Positions 24,117-36,530 of a stretch of 64,000 bases of DNA are shown piece after piece. Location of the stretch: positions 721,262,367 through 721,326,366 of the forward strand of contig NC_081413.1 of the NCBI RefSeq assembly GCF_030272615.1, written 5' to 3'. The notes beneath the pieces are model-generated. The model did no database searches, had not been told where the DNA came from, and saw nothing but the letters and a program-made list of their open reading frames with translations. The DNA comes from Cryptomeria japonica (lineage: Eukaryota; Streptophyta; Pinopsida; Cupressales; Cupressaceae). Each line of letters opens with the position of its first letter. Within the stretch, counting starts at the first letter, position 1. The position numbers and the translations under genes were made by a program.

Positions 24117-24360
24117 GAAGTTGAGTCCAAAAAGTGGAAGTGTTTTCCCTGTTTTTTAGATTTCGCCCTGTTTGACCTAAAAATTTGAAGCACTTAAAGA
24201 ATGAATCTTGAAAAAGGTCAGTAATAGAAAATCTAGTGCTTGAAGTCTACTTTCTAAATATCTAATTTATTTTAATACCCATATCTTAAAAATTAAATTT
24301 GAATAGGCATTACTAAAACCTATAGTTTAAAAGTCACTTTTCAGGACCATACCATGCCTG
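24117..24360. other. Unassigned AT-rich spacer
   Basis: No gene or element recognised; it leads into the tandem repeat that follows. Confidence 0.4.
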
Positions 24361-24735
24361 TGTACAACAAGCATAATTTGACCTAAATGAAAGTATTTTT
24401 CTGAATCCTTTTGGGAAAAGATCTATAACTCACTCACCTTTGATGAGGATATTTTTTTGTATTTTTTTCTACATTTTTTTTTTGTTATTTTTTAATTGTG
24501 TATATAATCACTATTTTGAAAAATACTCGTGTATAGCAAGCATAATTTGACCTAAATGAAAGTACTTTTCTGAATCCTTTTGGGAAAATATCTTTAACTC
24601 ACTCACCTTTGATGAGGATATTTTTTTGTATTTTTTCTGTATATTTTTTTTGTTAATTTTTTATTGGGCATAATCATTGTTTTGAAAAATGTGCGTGTAC
24701 AACAAGCATAATTTGACCTAAACTTAACATTTTTT
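24361..24735. repeat. Tandem repeat with about 168-bp unit, 2.2 copies
   Basis: Units start GTGTA(C/T)A(A/G)CAAGCATAATTT at about 24,360, 24,530 and 24,697. The first two also share CTGAATCCTTTTGGGAAAA, ACTCACTCACCTTTGATGAG and a T-rich tail; the third stops after GACCTAAA. Confidence 0.8.
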
Positions 24736-25145
24736 TATTTTTTTGTTTAAACTATATAGAATTGTCTCTAGATTGATGCCATATAATTTTTTTTCCCCAA
24801 AAACTTAAAGACAAAAATGTTATTAAAAAACTAAAAAACCCTGTTATTTCAAGCTTATGGACCTCTTTCATTAGAAATTATTTTAAAAATATAAATATTG
24901 ATCCCTTTTTTTTTTAAATTACATATTTGGAATCTAGACACTCTCTATTGTAATGGGTTTCCATTGTTTTAAAAAAATCTAAAAATTTGATGTTAGATAT
25001 ATTTTTGAAGTCATTATTTTGTATGAAGATTGATTTGGCCTTCAAGTTGCAAGTCAAACCAGGTTTGAGCCTAAGGTTTGGCTTTCCAACCATTTTCCAA
25101 GCCAAATTTTAAAGCAAGAACCAAGCTGAAATTCATTTGTTTTAG
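24736..25145. other. Unassigned AT-rich spacer
   Basis: No coding sequence supported. Near 25,025-25,100 a phrase AAGCCAAA/GGTTTGGCTT recurs in both orientations. Confidence 0.4.
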
Positions 25146-25235
25146 AAACGGGATCCCATATCCTAAATGAGATACGGGATCTCGTTTGGTTTTTTTAATT
25201 AATAAAAAATACCGAAACGAAATGGGATCCCGTTT
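25146..25235. repeat. Inverted repeat around GGGATCCC
   Basis: AAACGGGATCCCAT (25,146-25,159) and its exact reverse complement (25,222-25,235) flank a related third copy ACGGGATCTCGTTT (25,174-25,187). It lies about 220 bases before the transposase-like gene and might belong to its end, but no partner was found at the far side. Confidence 0.6.
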
Positions 25236-25457
25236 AGTTTTTCATTGTTTTTTCAAAAAAAAATGTATAAATAAGAATTGTTAGAATTGATAAAATTTAT
25301 TTTTTTGTGCAGCTTTTTTAACAATATTTTATGGTCTAGTTGTCCTTTGGATGCTCTTTTGTTGCAATTTTAGATCCAATTTTTGAAGGTGGCAATCATT
25401 GCATAATTTTTTCGTCATGGGTCTAAACAACGTCAGAAGAAGAAACAGAGGAGGGAA

Positions 25458-28400
25458 ATGACCGCTGAGGAAATTCAAGCAGAAAGAGAAAATGAGGCCA
25501 AACGTCAAATAGATAGAAGAATGAAGATTCGGCAAATGAATAATCCTAATACTTCTGGATCCACAACAATGGAAGAGGCAAACATTCAAGATGATGTCTT
25601 GGGGGATAAGATGGACGTAGATGATGCAATTATGGATGATGTTGATGTGGATGATACAATTATGGAGACAAATCCAAGTACATCTTCAAATCCTTCTCTA
25701 AAAGACATGGATAATGTGATTATAGATGATATTCATGTTGATGATTTAGTAGAAGTTGGATATACCAATGTTGAGATTGATACAATTGTTTGTGACTCTA
25801 AAATGAAACAAATTAGAGACATTGAAAATGAAAACCCTCATGTTGGTAAAGATGAAATTCGTTTGAATGTTGAAAGTGAAAATCCTTATGAACATGGTGA
25901 AAATGAAAATCCTCTTATTGTTGAAGATTAGGAAAACTTTTTTATAAAAATTGGAAAAAATGTTTTGGATAATCTTCCTGGTAAGATTTCTTCGAGACAG
26001 ATAAGAGCTTATGCCAATAAAATATACAAAGATTTCTTTTTATCAAAAAAACTTGCAATTCAATGTCAACTGATGATGCAAGTGGTGAGAATGTGGAAAA
26101 CGAGATAAGTGATGAAAAAAATAGGCATCTTTGTGAAACCAAAAAAAAAAGATGAATCACTTAAGCATGCTATGTCTATTGTTGCAAGTGTCATTGAATC
26201 TATTGGAAAAAAGAGTTGATCTAAAGATAAGAATGTGGCACGATGAGCTATAACAACTTTATAGTGAATAAAAATACCTTGAATAAAAGGATGGTAAGCA
26301 ACATTACTGGAATTTTAAAGATGCATCCTAAAACATTGGTTAGAGCAGCTAAAAGAAGAGAAAGTATTGAAAATGCTTCAATCAATATGAACTGGAGTTT
26401 TAGTGGTAGAGTTCCAAGGTCAGATATGAAATTGAATATTGAAGTGAAATCTTTGGTTGAAAAGTTTTGGCATATGATAATACAAGGGTAGTCTAATGCT
26501 AGAGATGATCTAAAGTTGAGAGTGGGGTCAAAAATTGGTGATCCTCATTCAAAACACCTATTAGACACAACTCAAATTGAGTTTTATAGAAAAATTTTGG
26601 ATGAAGTTGTGTTGCCTGGAAATATTACCATAAGTCAAAGATCATTTGATAAATGCAAGCCCTGGTATGTGAAAATTAATAAGCAAAGAATCTCTTGTTG
26701 TTGTAAAACGCACGTGCAATTTTGTTATTATTATGATGTTTTTCAATACATATGTTATGTTTTGCATAGTAACATGCTTATCCAGGAATGTGATATTGAT
26801 ATGCCACCTAAATCAATCAAGGAATTTGTAGCCAGTTTATTTTGTGAAAGAACTGATGGACAATTATTTTATTTATGTTCATGTATCTCTGGACAATGTT
26901 TCATCACTAGTAGAATGTATGCATGAGAGTAGTGAAATTGATTTTGGACAACAACTAGTGGATGTTAGAAGATTTAAGAATGTTGAGTATCCCTTAAAGG
27001 ATGGGAAAATAGGAAAGCGTGTCAATTCAATCATAGAAAAGATTAGTGTACATGCATTCATGTCAAAATTTAAGAGTAAGATTGTACCAAAATATGTGAC
27101 ACACTCTCAACATGCCAGATCGCTTGATGCTTAATTTTGCACATGTAGATATTCATTTCCAGTTGGAAGTATACTATCTGTGGTGGAGTTTACAGAAAAC
27201 TATACTCTTAAGCCACAAGAGAAAATTCAATCTCAGTTTTACAATTCCACTCAAGTTGCTATTTTTGTTCATATTGTTTATAGACATGTAGATGATAGTG
27301 TAGAGGATGATAGGAAAATCTTAAGGGAGTACAATTTCTATGTGAGTGATAATCAGATGCACTCGTTAGAGTCTATTTAATATTGTTTCAACATATTTTA
27401 TAAAAATTTAAGAGAAAGAGGAATCCAGATGACAAAACATCTTATATGGTCAAATAATTGTATAGGACAATTCAAGAATGCTCTAATGTTTTATTGGTTA
27501 AGCAGGGCTCACAAGGAATACAATATCCAACATATATGGAGTTTTTTTTAAGCTAGACATGGTAAAGGAGAACATGATGTAGTTGGTGCATGTGTTAAAA
27601 GAATTCTTTCTAGAGAGCAATTAAAATTTGAAGATAATGTAAAATTTAAAGATGCACATACAATTGTAGATTGGTGTAATACAACATTATCTACGGGATC
27701 AAGTGTGAACTCTACAATTCATCGATTCTTTTGGTTAGTTGAAGAAGAGAATATTGTGCCCAAACTTGATTGTGAGACAATTAGTGGATCGACAAAATGG
27801 CATTCATTTAAGAGTTCAAATGCAAGCACATGGACTACACGGACAAGGGAACTTGCATGTTTTTGTCAATTTTGTATTTCAGGTGATTCTAATGTATGTG
27901 AGAATACTGAATGGCTTGAAGATTGGAATCAAAGATCATTGACTCTGCTCAAGCACAAGATCAGATTGACACAATTGAAGATAATGATTGTTTGCATTAG
28001 ATGATTATGATTGTGTTTCAAACCATGTACAAAAGGTAATTATTTAATTTTTCTTTCAAATTTATATGTTTCTAGTTCATGTTTAATAATTAATTTTAAA
28101 CTTTTTTATGTAATGTAGAAAATTTTGGCAAAATTTTATTAGAATTTTTGATATTTAAAATTATTTTTGTTTGTAGGACATCTATATTTTATTTTTGTAC
28201 CTAAAGACAATGAAGAGGAAACATAATGTTGGTTGGCTCAATGTGTTGAGACTAAACACAAATTAGTTAATCCTCGAGAAGATGATGATGGCTTTTACTA
28301 TCTGATTGGTTCAGTGGTAGTTGTTGGAACTTGGCTAAGGAAATATTTGACAAGGAAGAATGGTTTGCCTACTTTTGAAGATTATGAAACACACAAGAAG

Positions 28401-28562
28401 ATTGTGCACTACTCACATTTGATTGTTGCAACAAATATACAACTAGTGAAATATCACGGGAGACCTATTAATAAAAAGTTGTGGACAATTTCTATGGAAG
28501 ATCACAAGACAATTATAGATGCTTTGGAAAAAAGAGAGGATGCAGATGGTATAATGGAATAA
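25458..28562 (+). pseudogene. Decayed transposase-like gene of an unplaced DNA transposon
   Basis: A chain of open segments in one orientation: an acidic repeat region (25,458-25,931, DD-hydrophobic-DD repeats and ENENP blocks), a segment with LNKRMVSNITGILKMHPKT (26,243-26,491), a segment with CCCKTHVQFC (26,516-26,926), a core at 27,180-27,960 with HSLESI, HLIWSNNCIGQFKNALMFYW and HGKGEHDVVGACVKR, a Cys cluster CFCQFC...C, and a C-terminal part (28,233-28,562, GSVVVVGTWLRKYL, LWTISMEDHKTII). A GT-AG intron fits 28,036-28,176. The W-S-(D/N)-C and GEHD blocks could be remains of an acidic catalytic triad. I do not recognise a named superfamily. Several stops and at least two frame changes make it a pseudogene. 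Confidence 0.55.
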
Positions 28563-29136
28563 GTATTTAAATAGGTATGTAACATGTATATTAAATATAT
28601 AATTTTTATGGGACCCATTCCTTTTATTTAATTTTTAGATTAAATCTATAAAATTTCTTTTTATTACCATTTGATATATAATTTAAATATTATTATTTGA
28701 TATATAGGTCCATCCCCTTAGGAGCTTATGCAATGGTATGTAATGGAATTTAAGTATTTAATATAGAGGTATGTATAAGTTTTTAAAATTACATGTCTTT
28801 GAACAATGATAAATTGATAAGTTGCTTTTTTAATACAAGTTTTTATAATTCATGTTTAAAGTGTTCAACCATTTTGTACTTCCATCTAGATTCTAATTTT
28901 AATATGTCCCACTAAGCTCCATGTCCTTATAAATTTGATCCCCTTAAGCCTCATGTCCTAATTAGTTAATTTCCCCTTAAACCAGGTCCTAATTAACTTT
29001 TCACCCCCTAGTTCCTATTTATATATATCTAACTATTTTTTGTTGTTGTAGGTTTATCTTAGTTTTTGTTGTTGGTGGCATGTGAAACGAGTTCATGAAT
29101 CTAATTAAATCAAGATTTCTAATGAATTGATAAGCA

Positions 29137-30752
29137 TTATTTTTTTATTTTTTTTATTTTATTAAGGGAGAACAGGTTTTAAGGGGACCTGAAACCCCAT
29201 ACAACAGGTTTTGGAGGGACCCGAAACCCAATAGATTTTACCGAGATCTAGAACTCAACAAAGTGGGTTGCTAAAAGAAATAAACAATGAAAAACCGCAA
29301 CCAAAACCCAACAAAGATGACTAACACCAGCAACACACCAACATAGCCACACCACAACATACAAAGCTACAACACCAAACTATAGCATGGAAGAGTGATT
29401 ATCGAGGGTATAACAAGCACCCTCAGCCAACTTTCAGGGTTTTGAAAGGTACCCCTAACCCTCATTGACAACACCAGATTACAACAGATATTCATACAAA
29501 TTGAATATGGCCAGTAAGGTTTTGAGAGGCTCCCTCAACCTTCAAATTGGGTTTTAAAATGGTACCCAAAACCAGCAACCAGGGGTTTTGCCAGGCACCC
29601 TCAACCTTAAATGAAGAGCTCAGAACACCAAACACAATACTTTCCCTTAACCAAAGACAACAGAAAGATAGGTTGGGCCCTTTAAAACTATTAGCAACCG
29701 ACCTGCCTATGGGATAAGCCAGGAACCCACAACTAGAAAAACGGAGATCAAAGACCCCAAAAACCAGAAGGAAGAAGGCCAAACCATGATACAACAAAAA
29801 ATATCCAGGCCAAGAGACTAGCTGGGAGTCTGGGAAAATGAACTTCCAGACCCACCCAAGGAGACACCTTTGAGAGAAGAAACAAGCAGCCATAGCCAGC
29901 AACAAGAGGAGCACCAAAATTCGAAAATCCCCAACATTCCATCTCTCCACCTCAATAGGAAAGATCTCCACCTCTACAGGGCGAAGAATGAGGTAGAAAG
30001 ACAACAACCAAAGCTCTCTAGCAGTAAGTAGAAACCAGTCCTTTCCCCTCCACCAAATTTCCACCTCCATAGAAAATAGGGTCACCTCTAACAGACAAGG
30101 AGGGGAAAAGAACAAGAGTCGAGAAACCCCTCTCAAAGGGTCACACCAAAGAAGACTCTCCACCTCAATAGGAGAGTAGCCCAACATAGAAGATCCAAAA
30201 AAAGAAACTCCTTCGAAAAACCAGAGCACCATGGTCTAGATCTGCAATAAATCCTCAACACAAAGGGAAGGAGAGAACACAATCCTGCAAAAGAGCCTCT
30301 CCACAAGAGATCCACCAGGATCCCAGATTTTCCCAAACACAAGCAGGAGAACACCAACCACCAGAGAGAGCAAAAAAAAGGCCATAGTCAAGAGCCACCG
30401 CACAACCCTGATGACCAAAAATAGAGGCCACAAAAAACCTACACTGCAATACTAGGTAGGAATCCTGAGAAGGGACCACCGAAAATGGGACCCAATCCAC
30501 AGGAAGACCCACCCAAAACGCCTCCATTGCTACCGCAGCCTCCACTCCTTCCTCTGCACCAAACTCCTCCACCCACCATTCCAACAAAGAAGCCATAGGG
30601 GCCAAACCATGAAGAGCCCCATCAGATAGAGATCGTGACTTGGAAGGAGAAAGGAGGGCAGGGAGGAAATCATCCTCATCCGCAACACCATCTTCCCCAT
30701 TCTCTGCAACTCCTTTGCAAGAAACCCTCCCCGTTCCCGCTCTCCATATTTA
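29137..30752 (-). mobile_element. Poly(A) retroinsertion (LINE-derived) inside the tandem array
   Basis: A T-rich run at 29,137-29,163 (a poly(A) tail on the minus strand) marks its 3' end; at about 30,752 the array sequence resumes. The insert is more GC-rich than its surroundings. A minus-strand frame near 30,720-30,255 (APMASLLEWWVEEFGAEEG) resembles the start of a LINE-type ORF1. Downstream are short phrases such as CACCTC(A/T)A(T/C)AGG and CCCTCAACC repeated many times. A 246-residue hydrophobic frame at 29,492-30,232 is probably chance. No RT is present, so it is either 5'-truncated or a non-autonomous derivative. Confidence 0.6.
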
Positions 30753-31133
30753 TTTTGTTAAATGTTTAGTTAATTTCTATTTTTAATGTTTTTCAATGAT
30801 AAATTGTTAAATTGCTTTTAATACATGTTTTTACAATTCATTTAAAATGTTCAACCATTTTGTACTTCCATCTAGATTCTAATTTTATGTCCCCTTAAGC
30901 CATGTCCTATTTATTTTGATCCCCTTTCTTGCCACATGTCCCAATTAGGCATGGATCCCCTTAGGCCATGTCCTAATTAGTTCATTTAATCATCCCCTTT
31001 TAAGCCACATGTCCTATTTAGTTAGATCCCCTTAAGCCACATGTCCCAATTACACCCATTCACTTAAGTCTCATGTCCTAATTAGTTAATTTCCCCTTAA
31101 GCCATGTCCTAATTAACTTTTCACCCCTCTAGT

Positions 31134-31139
<6 letters not shown>

Positions 31140-31167
<28 letters not shown>
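31140..31167. repeat. TA microsatellite
   Basis: About 14 TA units at the edge of a 543-bp unit; the other units have only TATATATAT here. A second TA run lies at about 33,088-33,108. Confidence 0.9.
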
Positions 31168-31169
<2 letters not shown>

Positions 31170-32019
31170 TCGTTGTAGGTTTATCTTAGTTTTTGTTGTT
31201 GGTGGCATGTGAAACGAGTTCATGAATCTAATTAAATCAAGATTTCTAATGAATTGGTAAGCATCATTTTTTTTGTTAAATGTTTAGTTAGTTTCTATTT
31301 TTAATGTTTTTCAATGATAAATCATTAAATTGCTTTTATTAAATGTGTTTACAATTCATTTAAAATGTTCAACCATTTTTTACTTCCATCTAGATTCTAA
31401 TTTTATGTCCCCTTAAGCCATGTCCTATTTTAAAGTTTGATCCCCTTTCTTGCCACATGTCCCAATTAGACCTGGATCCCCTTAAACCATGTCCTAATTA
31501 GTTCAAATAATCCCCTTTTAAGCCACATGTCCTATTTAGTTTGATCCCCTTAAGACACATGTCCCAATTATGTCCATCCCCTTAAGCCTCATGTCCCAAT
31601 TATGCCCATCCCCTTAAGCCTCATGTCCTAATTAGTTAATTTCCCCTTAAGCCATGTCCTAATTAACTTTTCACCCCCTTAGTTCCTATTTATATATATC
31701 TAACTATTTTTTTTGTTTTAGGTTTATCTTAGTTTTTGTTGTTGGTGACATGTAAAACGAGCTCATGAATCTATTTAAATCAAGATTTCCAATAAATTGG
31801 TAAGCATCATTTTTTTGTTAAATGTTTAGTTAATTTCTATTTTTAATGTGTATGTTTAATAGCTTAATTCTAATTAACTCATTAAAAAAAAATTGTATGT
31901 AGGTCTCCTGCAAAACAAAATTTGTCTCCAGGCGGGGATCTAAATTATAGATCTTTCAAGAACCTATTTGTCTCCACATAAGGATCAAATTTGAAATGTT
32001 ATTTCCTAGATTTAAATTG

Positions 32020-32215
32020 AACTTTTAATGTCTTAGATTGGATCAAACTTTTAATGTTTTAGATTGAATCAAACTTTAATATATATTTAAGATGTGGATC
32101 AAACTTTTAAATTTGAGATGTAGATCAAACTTTTATATTTGAGATGCGGATCAAACTTTTATATATTTAAGATTTGAACAAAAAATTCTATAATTTGAGA
32201 TGCACGTGGATCAAT
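32020..32215. repeat. Degenerate tandem repeat of about 30 bp (GATCAAACTTTTA)
   Basis: At least six successive units contain (T/G)AGAT(G/T)(T/C)GGATCAAACTTTTA variants with ATTTGAGATG spacers. Confidence 0.7.
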
Positions 32216-32384
32216 CATGTATACAATTGTGTACATGTTAATTATGTTGCTTTGAGTATGTGTACGTTCTAGTTATAATTGGTTCATTTATTTAATGTAT
32301 GTGTAGTATGAGCTATTTATTGCTTCATGTATATCCTGTATGTATGTATAATGAATATGAACTTTATTCCCCTTCTAGCCTTTA

Positions 32385-32565
32385 ATCCCCTTAAGCCACA
32401 TGTCTTAATTAGTTCCATCCCCTTAAGCCAAGTCCTAAGTAGTTTTTAACATCCCCTTAAGCCATGTCTTGATTAGGTCAATGTCCCCTTAAACCAAGTC
32501 CTAATTAGGTTCATCCCCTTAAGCCATGTCCTAATCAGGTCCATCCCCTTTTAAGACATGATGTG
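32385..32565. repeat. Further CCCCTTAAGCCATGTCC sub-array
   Basis: Six phrases of the CCCCTTAAGCCA(C/A)(A)TGTC(C/T)TAAT type follow one another, matching the sub-array of the 543-bp units but lying about 500 bases after the last full unit. Confidence 0.75.
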
Positions 32566-32710
32566 TCTTAATTTAATTGTGTACACATATTAAATCTTTA
32601 ATATAGTATAGATGTACATATTATTTCAAAATTGCTTCATGTGTAAATTGCTTAAATGTGTATATAAATTATTAAATTGATCTTGATTCATGTAAATTAC
32701 CTAGTGTACA

Positions 32711-32738
32711 CTCACACACACACACACACACACACACA
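32711..32738. repeat. CA microsatellite
   Basis: About 14 CA units. Confidence 0.9.
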
Positions 32739-32739
32739 T

Positions 32740-33299
32740 CAGTCGTTTTGAACATTTATATAATGTTTTAATTAAATGCAGTTGTACATATTTAATTTAA
32801 ATGTGTATTTTAATTATTTAAGAACTATGTGATTAAGCTATGTGACCAAGGTGTACATATATGAGCTCACTGTTAGAAATCAATATATAATTTAACATGT
32901 ATGCACGTGTACATTTAAGAAGACATAATAATAAAATCCATATACATACATATAACAAAGTGTTCTAGAAAGCATGAATGTGTCCATACATGCAGATGAT
33001 CTATCTAAAGCATGTATAGAATTTTTAAATGTCTATGAAATAAATATTAAGCATGTGCACATATGTCCTGAAATGTACTAAACTTATATATATATATATA
33101 TATATATATGAAACACGTGTACTAGCTTGTAAAGCATATATATGTGTTGTCCATGATGAAACAAGTCCATGACATGAAATAAACAAACTGCGCAAAATAA
33201 ACAAGTATGATATACTATATAGGTCCTAAAATGTTTTAATATAAGTCCAAGATGGAATGTTCAATAAACTGCATGAAACACGTAATAAAATAATATATC
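32740..33299. other. AT-rich spacer
   Basis: No gene; short TGTACAT-rich phrases and a TA run at about 33,088-33,108. Confidence 0.4.
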
Positions 33300-34346
33300 T
33301 AGCCCCTAAAATCAAGAGGACACCCTAAAATCTAGACTCCTCTTCAAGCCAAGTGAACCAGAATGAAGAGAATCGCTCTACAAGACAAAAATGAAAGTTT
33401 ATGAGTTACAGTACATGAAATTATTTAAAACTATTTAAAATGATTTAAAATATTTTACACATTATTTAAATTTTAAATTTTATAAAATCAATTTAACTAG
33501 TTAGTTGTACAACTAAAAAACTTGTCGTGTACGTACATGAGTAGGTGCATCTCCTCTCTCCACTGGGTGGTCTACATCTCTAGGTGCTATTGGGGTTGTC
33601 GATGTCTCTACTATCTCATGCTACAGTTCACATAGATCAATGGATAAATAGAAATATTAAATTTAAATTTAAAATATTCAATTAAATATATAAATAAAAA
33701 TATTTAAAGGTCCTAGAAATTTTGCATGTATATCCTAAAATTAGGTGCTTTTAAAATAGGTACTCACTTAGATTTAAGTTTTTAAATATATTTTGTACTT
33801 GATGATCATCTCCTCTACGCACATCCACGTGCTCTACATCAGTATGTCTAGGTGTTGTGGCCTGTGTGGTTGTAATATCAAAAGCAAAAGTGGTATTAAC
33901 AAGATCCTACAAGGTCAAAAAAGAGCACATATTGTACATGTCAATGTACATACATACATGTGTGCACATATAATTTAATTATTTAAAAAATTAACTTGTA
34001 TTTATTTAAATCAAATGTTCACCTAAAATGCACTCAATGTCTGCAGAAAACCAACAAGAGGGTTACCATGATCATATGGGTCTGAAAAACCCACCCTAAT
34101 GGTCATGTCTGCCTGTAACAAAATTTAATTTTTATGTTTGATACATATAAGCTCTCGATTGAATACATGTAATTTATATTTAGGATAGATGTATTAAAAA
34201 TTAATTCTAGAGTGTCAATGTACAATATCTGTAGGCTCATTTGCAACAGCCAATGTTGGTGGCTCAGCACTCACCATAGTTACAGGTGGATAATCTGACG
34301 TGGAAGTCAGTGTTGCAGTCCCCTTTAAAAAGGTCCATGTTTATAT
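33300..34346 (-). other. Series of exon-like open segments, unknown gene or gene remnant
   Basis: On the minus strand, short open stretches are bounded by good AG acceptors and GT donors: 34,330-34,222 (GTATLTSTSDYPPVTMVSAE, then TLAVANEPTDI), 34,113-34,025 (ADMTIRVGFSDPYDHGNPLV, then GFLQTLS), 33,909-33,800 (DLVNTTFAFDITTTQATTPR, then HTDVEHVD), 33,627-33,540 (HEIVETSTTPIAPRDVDHPV, then ERGDAPTHV) and 33,378-33,300 (SDSLHSGSLGLKRSLDF, stop). Three of the donors begin GTAC. No known domain; no start exon identified; the second segment ends in a stop unless spliced earlier. It may be the 3' part of a transposon-borne gene. Confidence 0.3.
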
Positions 34347-34583
34347 TAAAATTATATATACCAATAAATTAACGATAAATATACATATATATACGTATGT
34401 ACACAAATTACATATAAACTAATCAATGAAATTAAAAATAAATTACCCCAAAAGGCCTGTCGAGATCAAGAGGTGTCAACAGTACACTAAAACTTTTAGA
34501 AGCTCTACTCAACGTGTTGGCCCCAACCATGGCCTTGAAACATGTACAATGAAGACATGTATATAATATACGTATATATTGAG

Positions 34584-35612
34584 TGTGTGAAAAGTGGATC
34601 GTATATGTATCTGGAATACACAACACTTCAATTAAGTCATTAGATGCATGGTTAGTAAATCGATCAACAATGAACAATAAACCATCACAAAGCAGCCTAT
34701 TGCCTTCTAGTAGATGCGAGTTTAGTCTTGCTCTCATTTTTATATGCAATACCAGTGACTAGAAAACACCTAAATGAAGGATTTAATCTATATGAGTACG
34801 AAATTGAGCTAAATGAATGCAAGATTAAGCTAGATAAATGCAAGATATGCAAGATTATTGAATATTAGGCTAACATGATTAAGCTATGAATAAATATTAA
34901 GCTAAATGATTTAACAAATATGCAATAACTAATATGCAAATATTCTCAAATACCAAATCTTAATGAACCTAGAGCAAAAATAGCATAATAACAATATATT
35001 CTCTAGGATCCTTGATTAGGAAATGAGAGCCTGAATTTATAGGAAATTCAGAAAGAAACCGACGACCGAGATCAAATGATGATGAGCAGTCAAGATTTTC
35101 CAAGAAGAAGCACAATCCATGTGAATTGATGTGATTGGCTGCCTTTCTTAGTTTTAAAGGAAATTGAACTAAAATTAAGATAAAATCAGAAGAAGAAAAA
35201 ATTGATTTATTCTCTATTTTATTCAAATTTGAGATTTAATTGTTTTAATTGCTTTTCTAAGATTTTTTCATTTTTTAATTTGATTTTTAAGATTATCTCC
35301 ATTTGATTTCTTTTCTCAATTTTTAATTCTTTTTTCCAATTAATTCCTTTTTTGATGATTTAATGGCAAATTGATTTATTTAATTAAATATACTAGGATA
35401 TTTAATAAAATAAATAGGATAATTGTCTTAAAATGATTTACTTGAAATGATCAATTAATTAATTCAAGGTAATTTATTTGCCATGTGACATTGATGATTT
35501 AAGAAATTAATTGTGTGCTAAAGATTAATTTTAATTGTCTTTGGTTAGGACCTTGGTGATGAAATCGAGATTAGGGAACCATGGTTTAGATGACCATTTT
35601 TAGGGTATTACA
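34584..35612 (-). repeat. 3' LTR of the Tat-like element
   Basis: On the minus strand it starts TGTAATACCCTAAAAATGG directly after the polypurine tract and ends ...CCACTTTTCACACA at 34,584; about 1,029 bp. The first 63 bases on the plus strand (to 34,646) match 50,468-50,534 with few changes, which identifies the 5' LTR stub. Confidence 0.8.
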
Positions 35613-35625
35613 TTTGCCCCTCTTT
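35613..35625 (-). other. Polypurine tract of the Tat-like element
   Basis: Minus strand AAAGAGGGGCAAA, immediately before the 3' LTR start. Confidence 0.85.
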
Positions 35626-36530
35626 GAATTAATGTGTGAGCAACTCACTAGTTGAAAGAATAGTTGATGTCAAATAGAAATCAGTTCTGAACTTGATGGA
35701 TCACAAACCAATGAAGAGCAAGATGTTCAGCTTGATTTGAAGCGATGAAACTGAACAGAGTTGATTAAAGTGATACTGATCCTAAACTTGATTGAACTAG
35801 GACTGACAAGGAGTGAGATACCGTTCTTGAATTTGATTGATCAATAAACGGGCATCGATCTAGAACTTGCTTGAACTAGATTAAGTGAGAGACACAACCA
35901 ATTCCGAACTTGATTGAAAAAGAACCGATTAGTAAGAGAAAATGTCCAACTTGATTTGATGTAATTGAAACTGAACATCGATTTGAAGATTGATTCAGAT
36001 AAGGACAAATATTGATATGCCCCTAGAGTTTGTTTTATTTGACATTGAAGAATCTTAACTTGATACGACGTGATTTGGTTAAGATGCCCCTAGTAACAAG
36101 GTTTAGTTGATTTTCTTTGTTTGAAAAGATTTTTGCTCGACTTTATGAAGAGGATTCAAAAAAATTCTCGACTTTAGATGATGATAATCACTGAAAAGAT
36201 GCAATGAGTATGCCCCCTCGAGAGCAAAATTGAAAGATAATGAGGGTACAACGATTTTTAGGCAATTTTAGCAATGATAATTATTTCCAAGCATGAAGAT
36301 TGATGTTGGAGAATTAAAATTAGAGTTGATTTGAGAATTTAGATTTAGAATTGAGCGTAAAATGATTCAAAAATGGACTCAAAGTGCTAAGTGGTCAATG
36401 TCATGAAATTTTGACTAGAGAATTGACGTTAGATTTTGATTTCGATCCCAAAAATGGACTCAGGATAGTCGATTTAGCTTAAGGTACAAGTTTTATGTCC
36501 ATTAGAGCAAGTTGAAAATTAGGGTTTGGG
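35626..36530 (-). other. 3' non-coding region of the Tat-like element
   Basis: No coding potential. It is packed with short phrases (CGAACTTGATTGA, AACTTGATTTGA, AGATTGATT) repeated many times with variation, an irregular minisatellite. Confidence 0.6.

Larger units (their letters stand above)
28790..31870. repeat. Tandem array with 543-bp unit, three copies, rich in CCCCTTAAGCCATGTCC motifs
   Basis: Anchor phrase GGTTTATCTTAGTTTTTGTT occurs at 29,051, 31,178 and 31,721; a second anchor, TACTTCCATCTAGATTCTAA, at about 28,878, 30,864 and 31,381. The copy 2 to 3 distance is 543; copy 1 to 2 is 2,127 because of a 1.6-kb insertion. Each unit holds a sub-array of a phrase of about 27 bp (TCCCCTTAAGCCATGTCCTA, ATTAGTT). 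Confidence 0.8.

Noticed and set aside
29492-30232. 246-codon minus-strand ORF
   Set aside because: Very hydrophobic with many Leu, Phe and Trp, no domain, inside a GC-rich poly(A) retroinsertion; other frames there are also open, so probably composition-driven.
32711-32738. CA run as a functional element
   Set aside because: Ordinary microsatellite.
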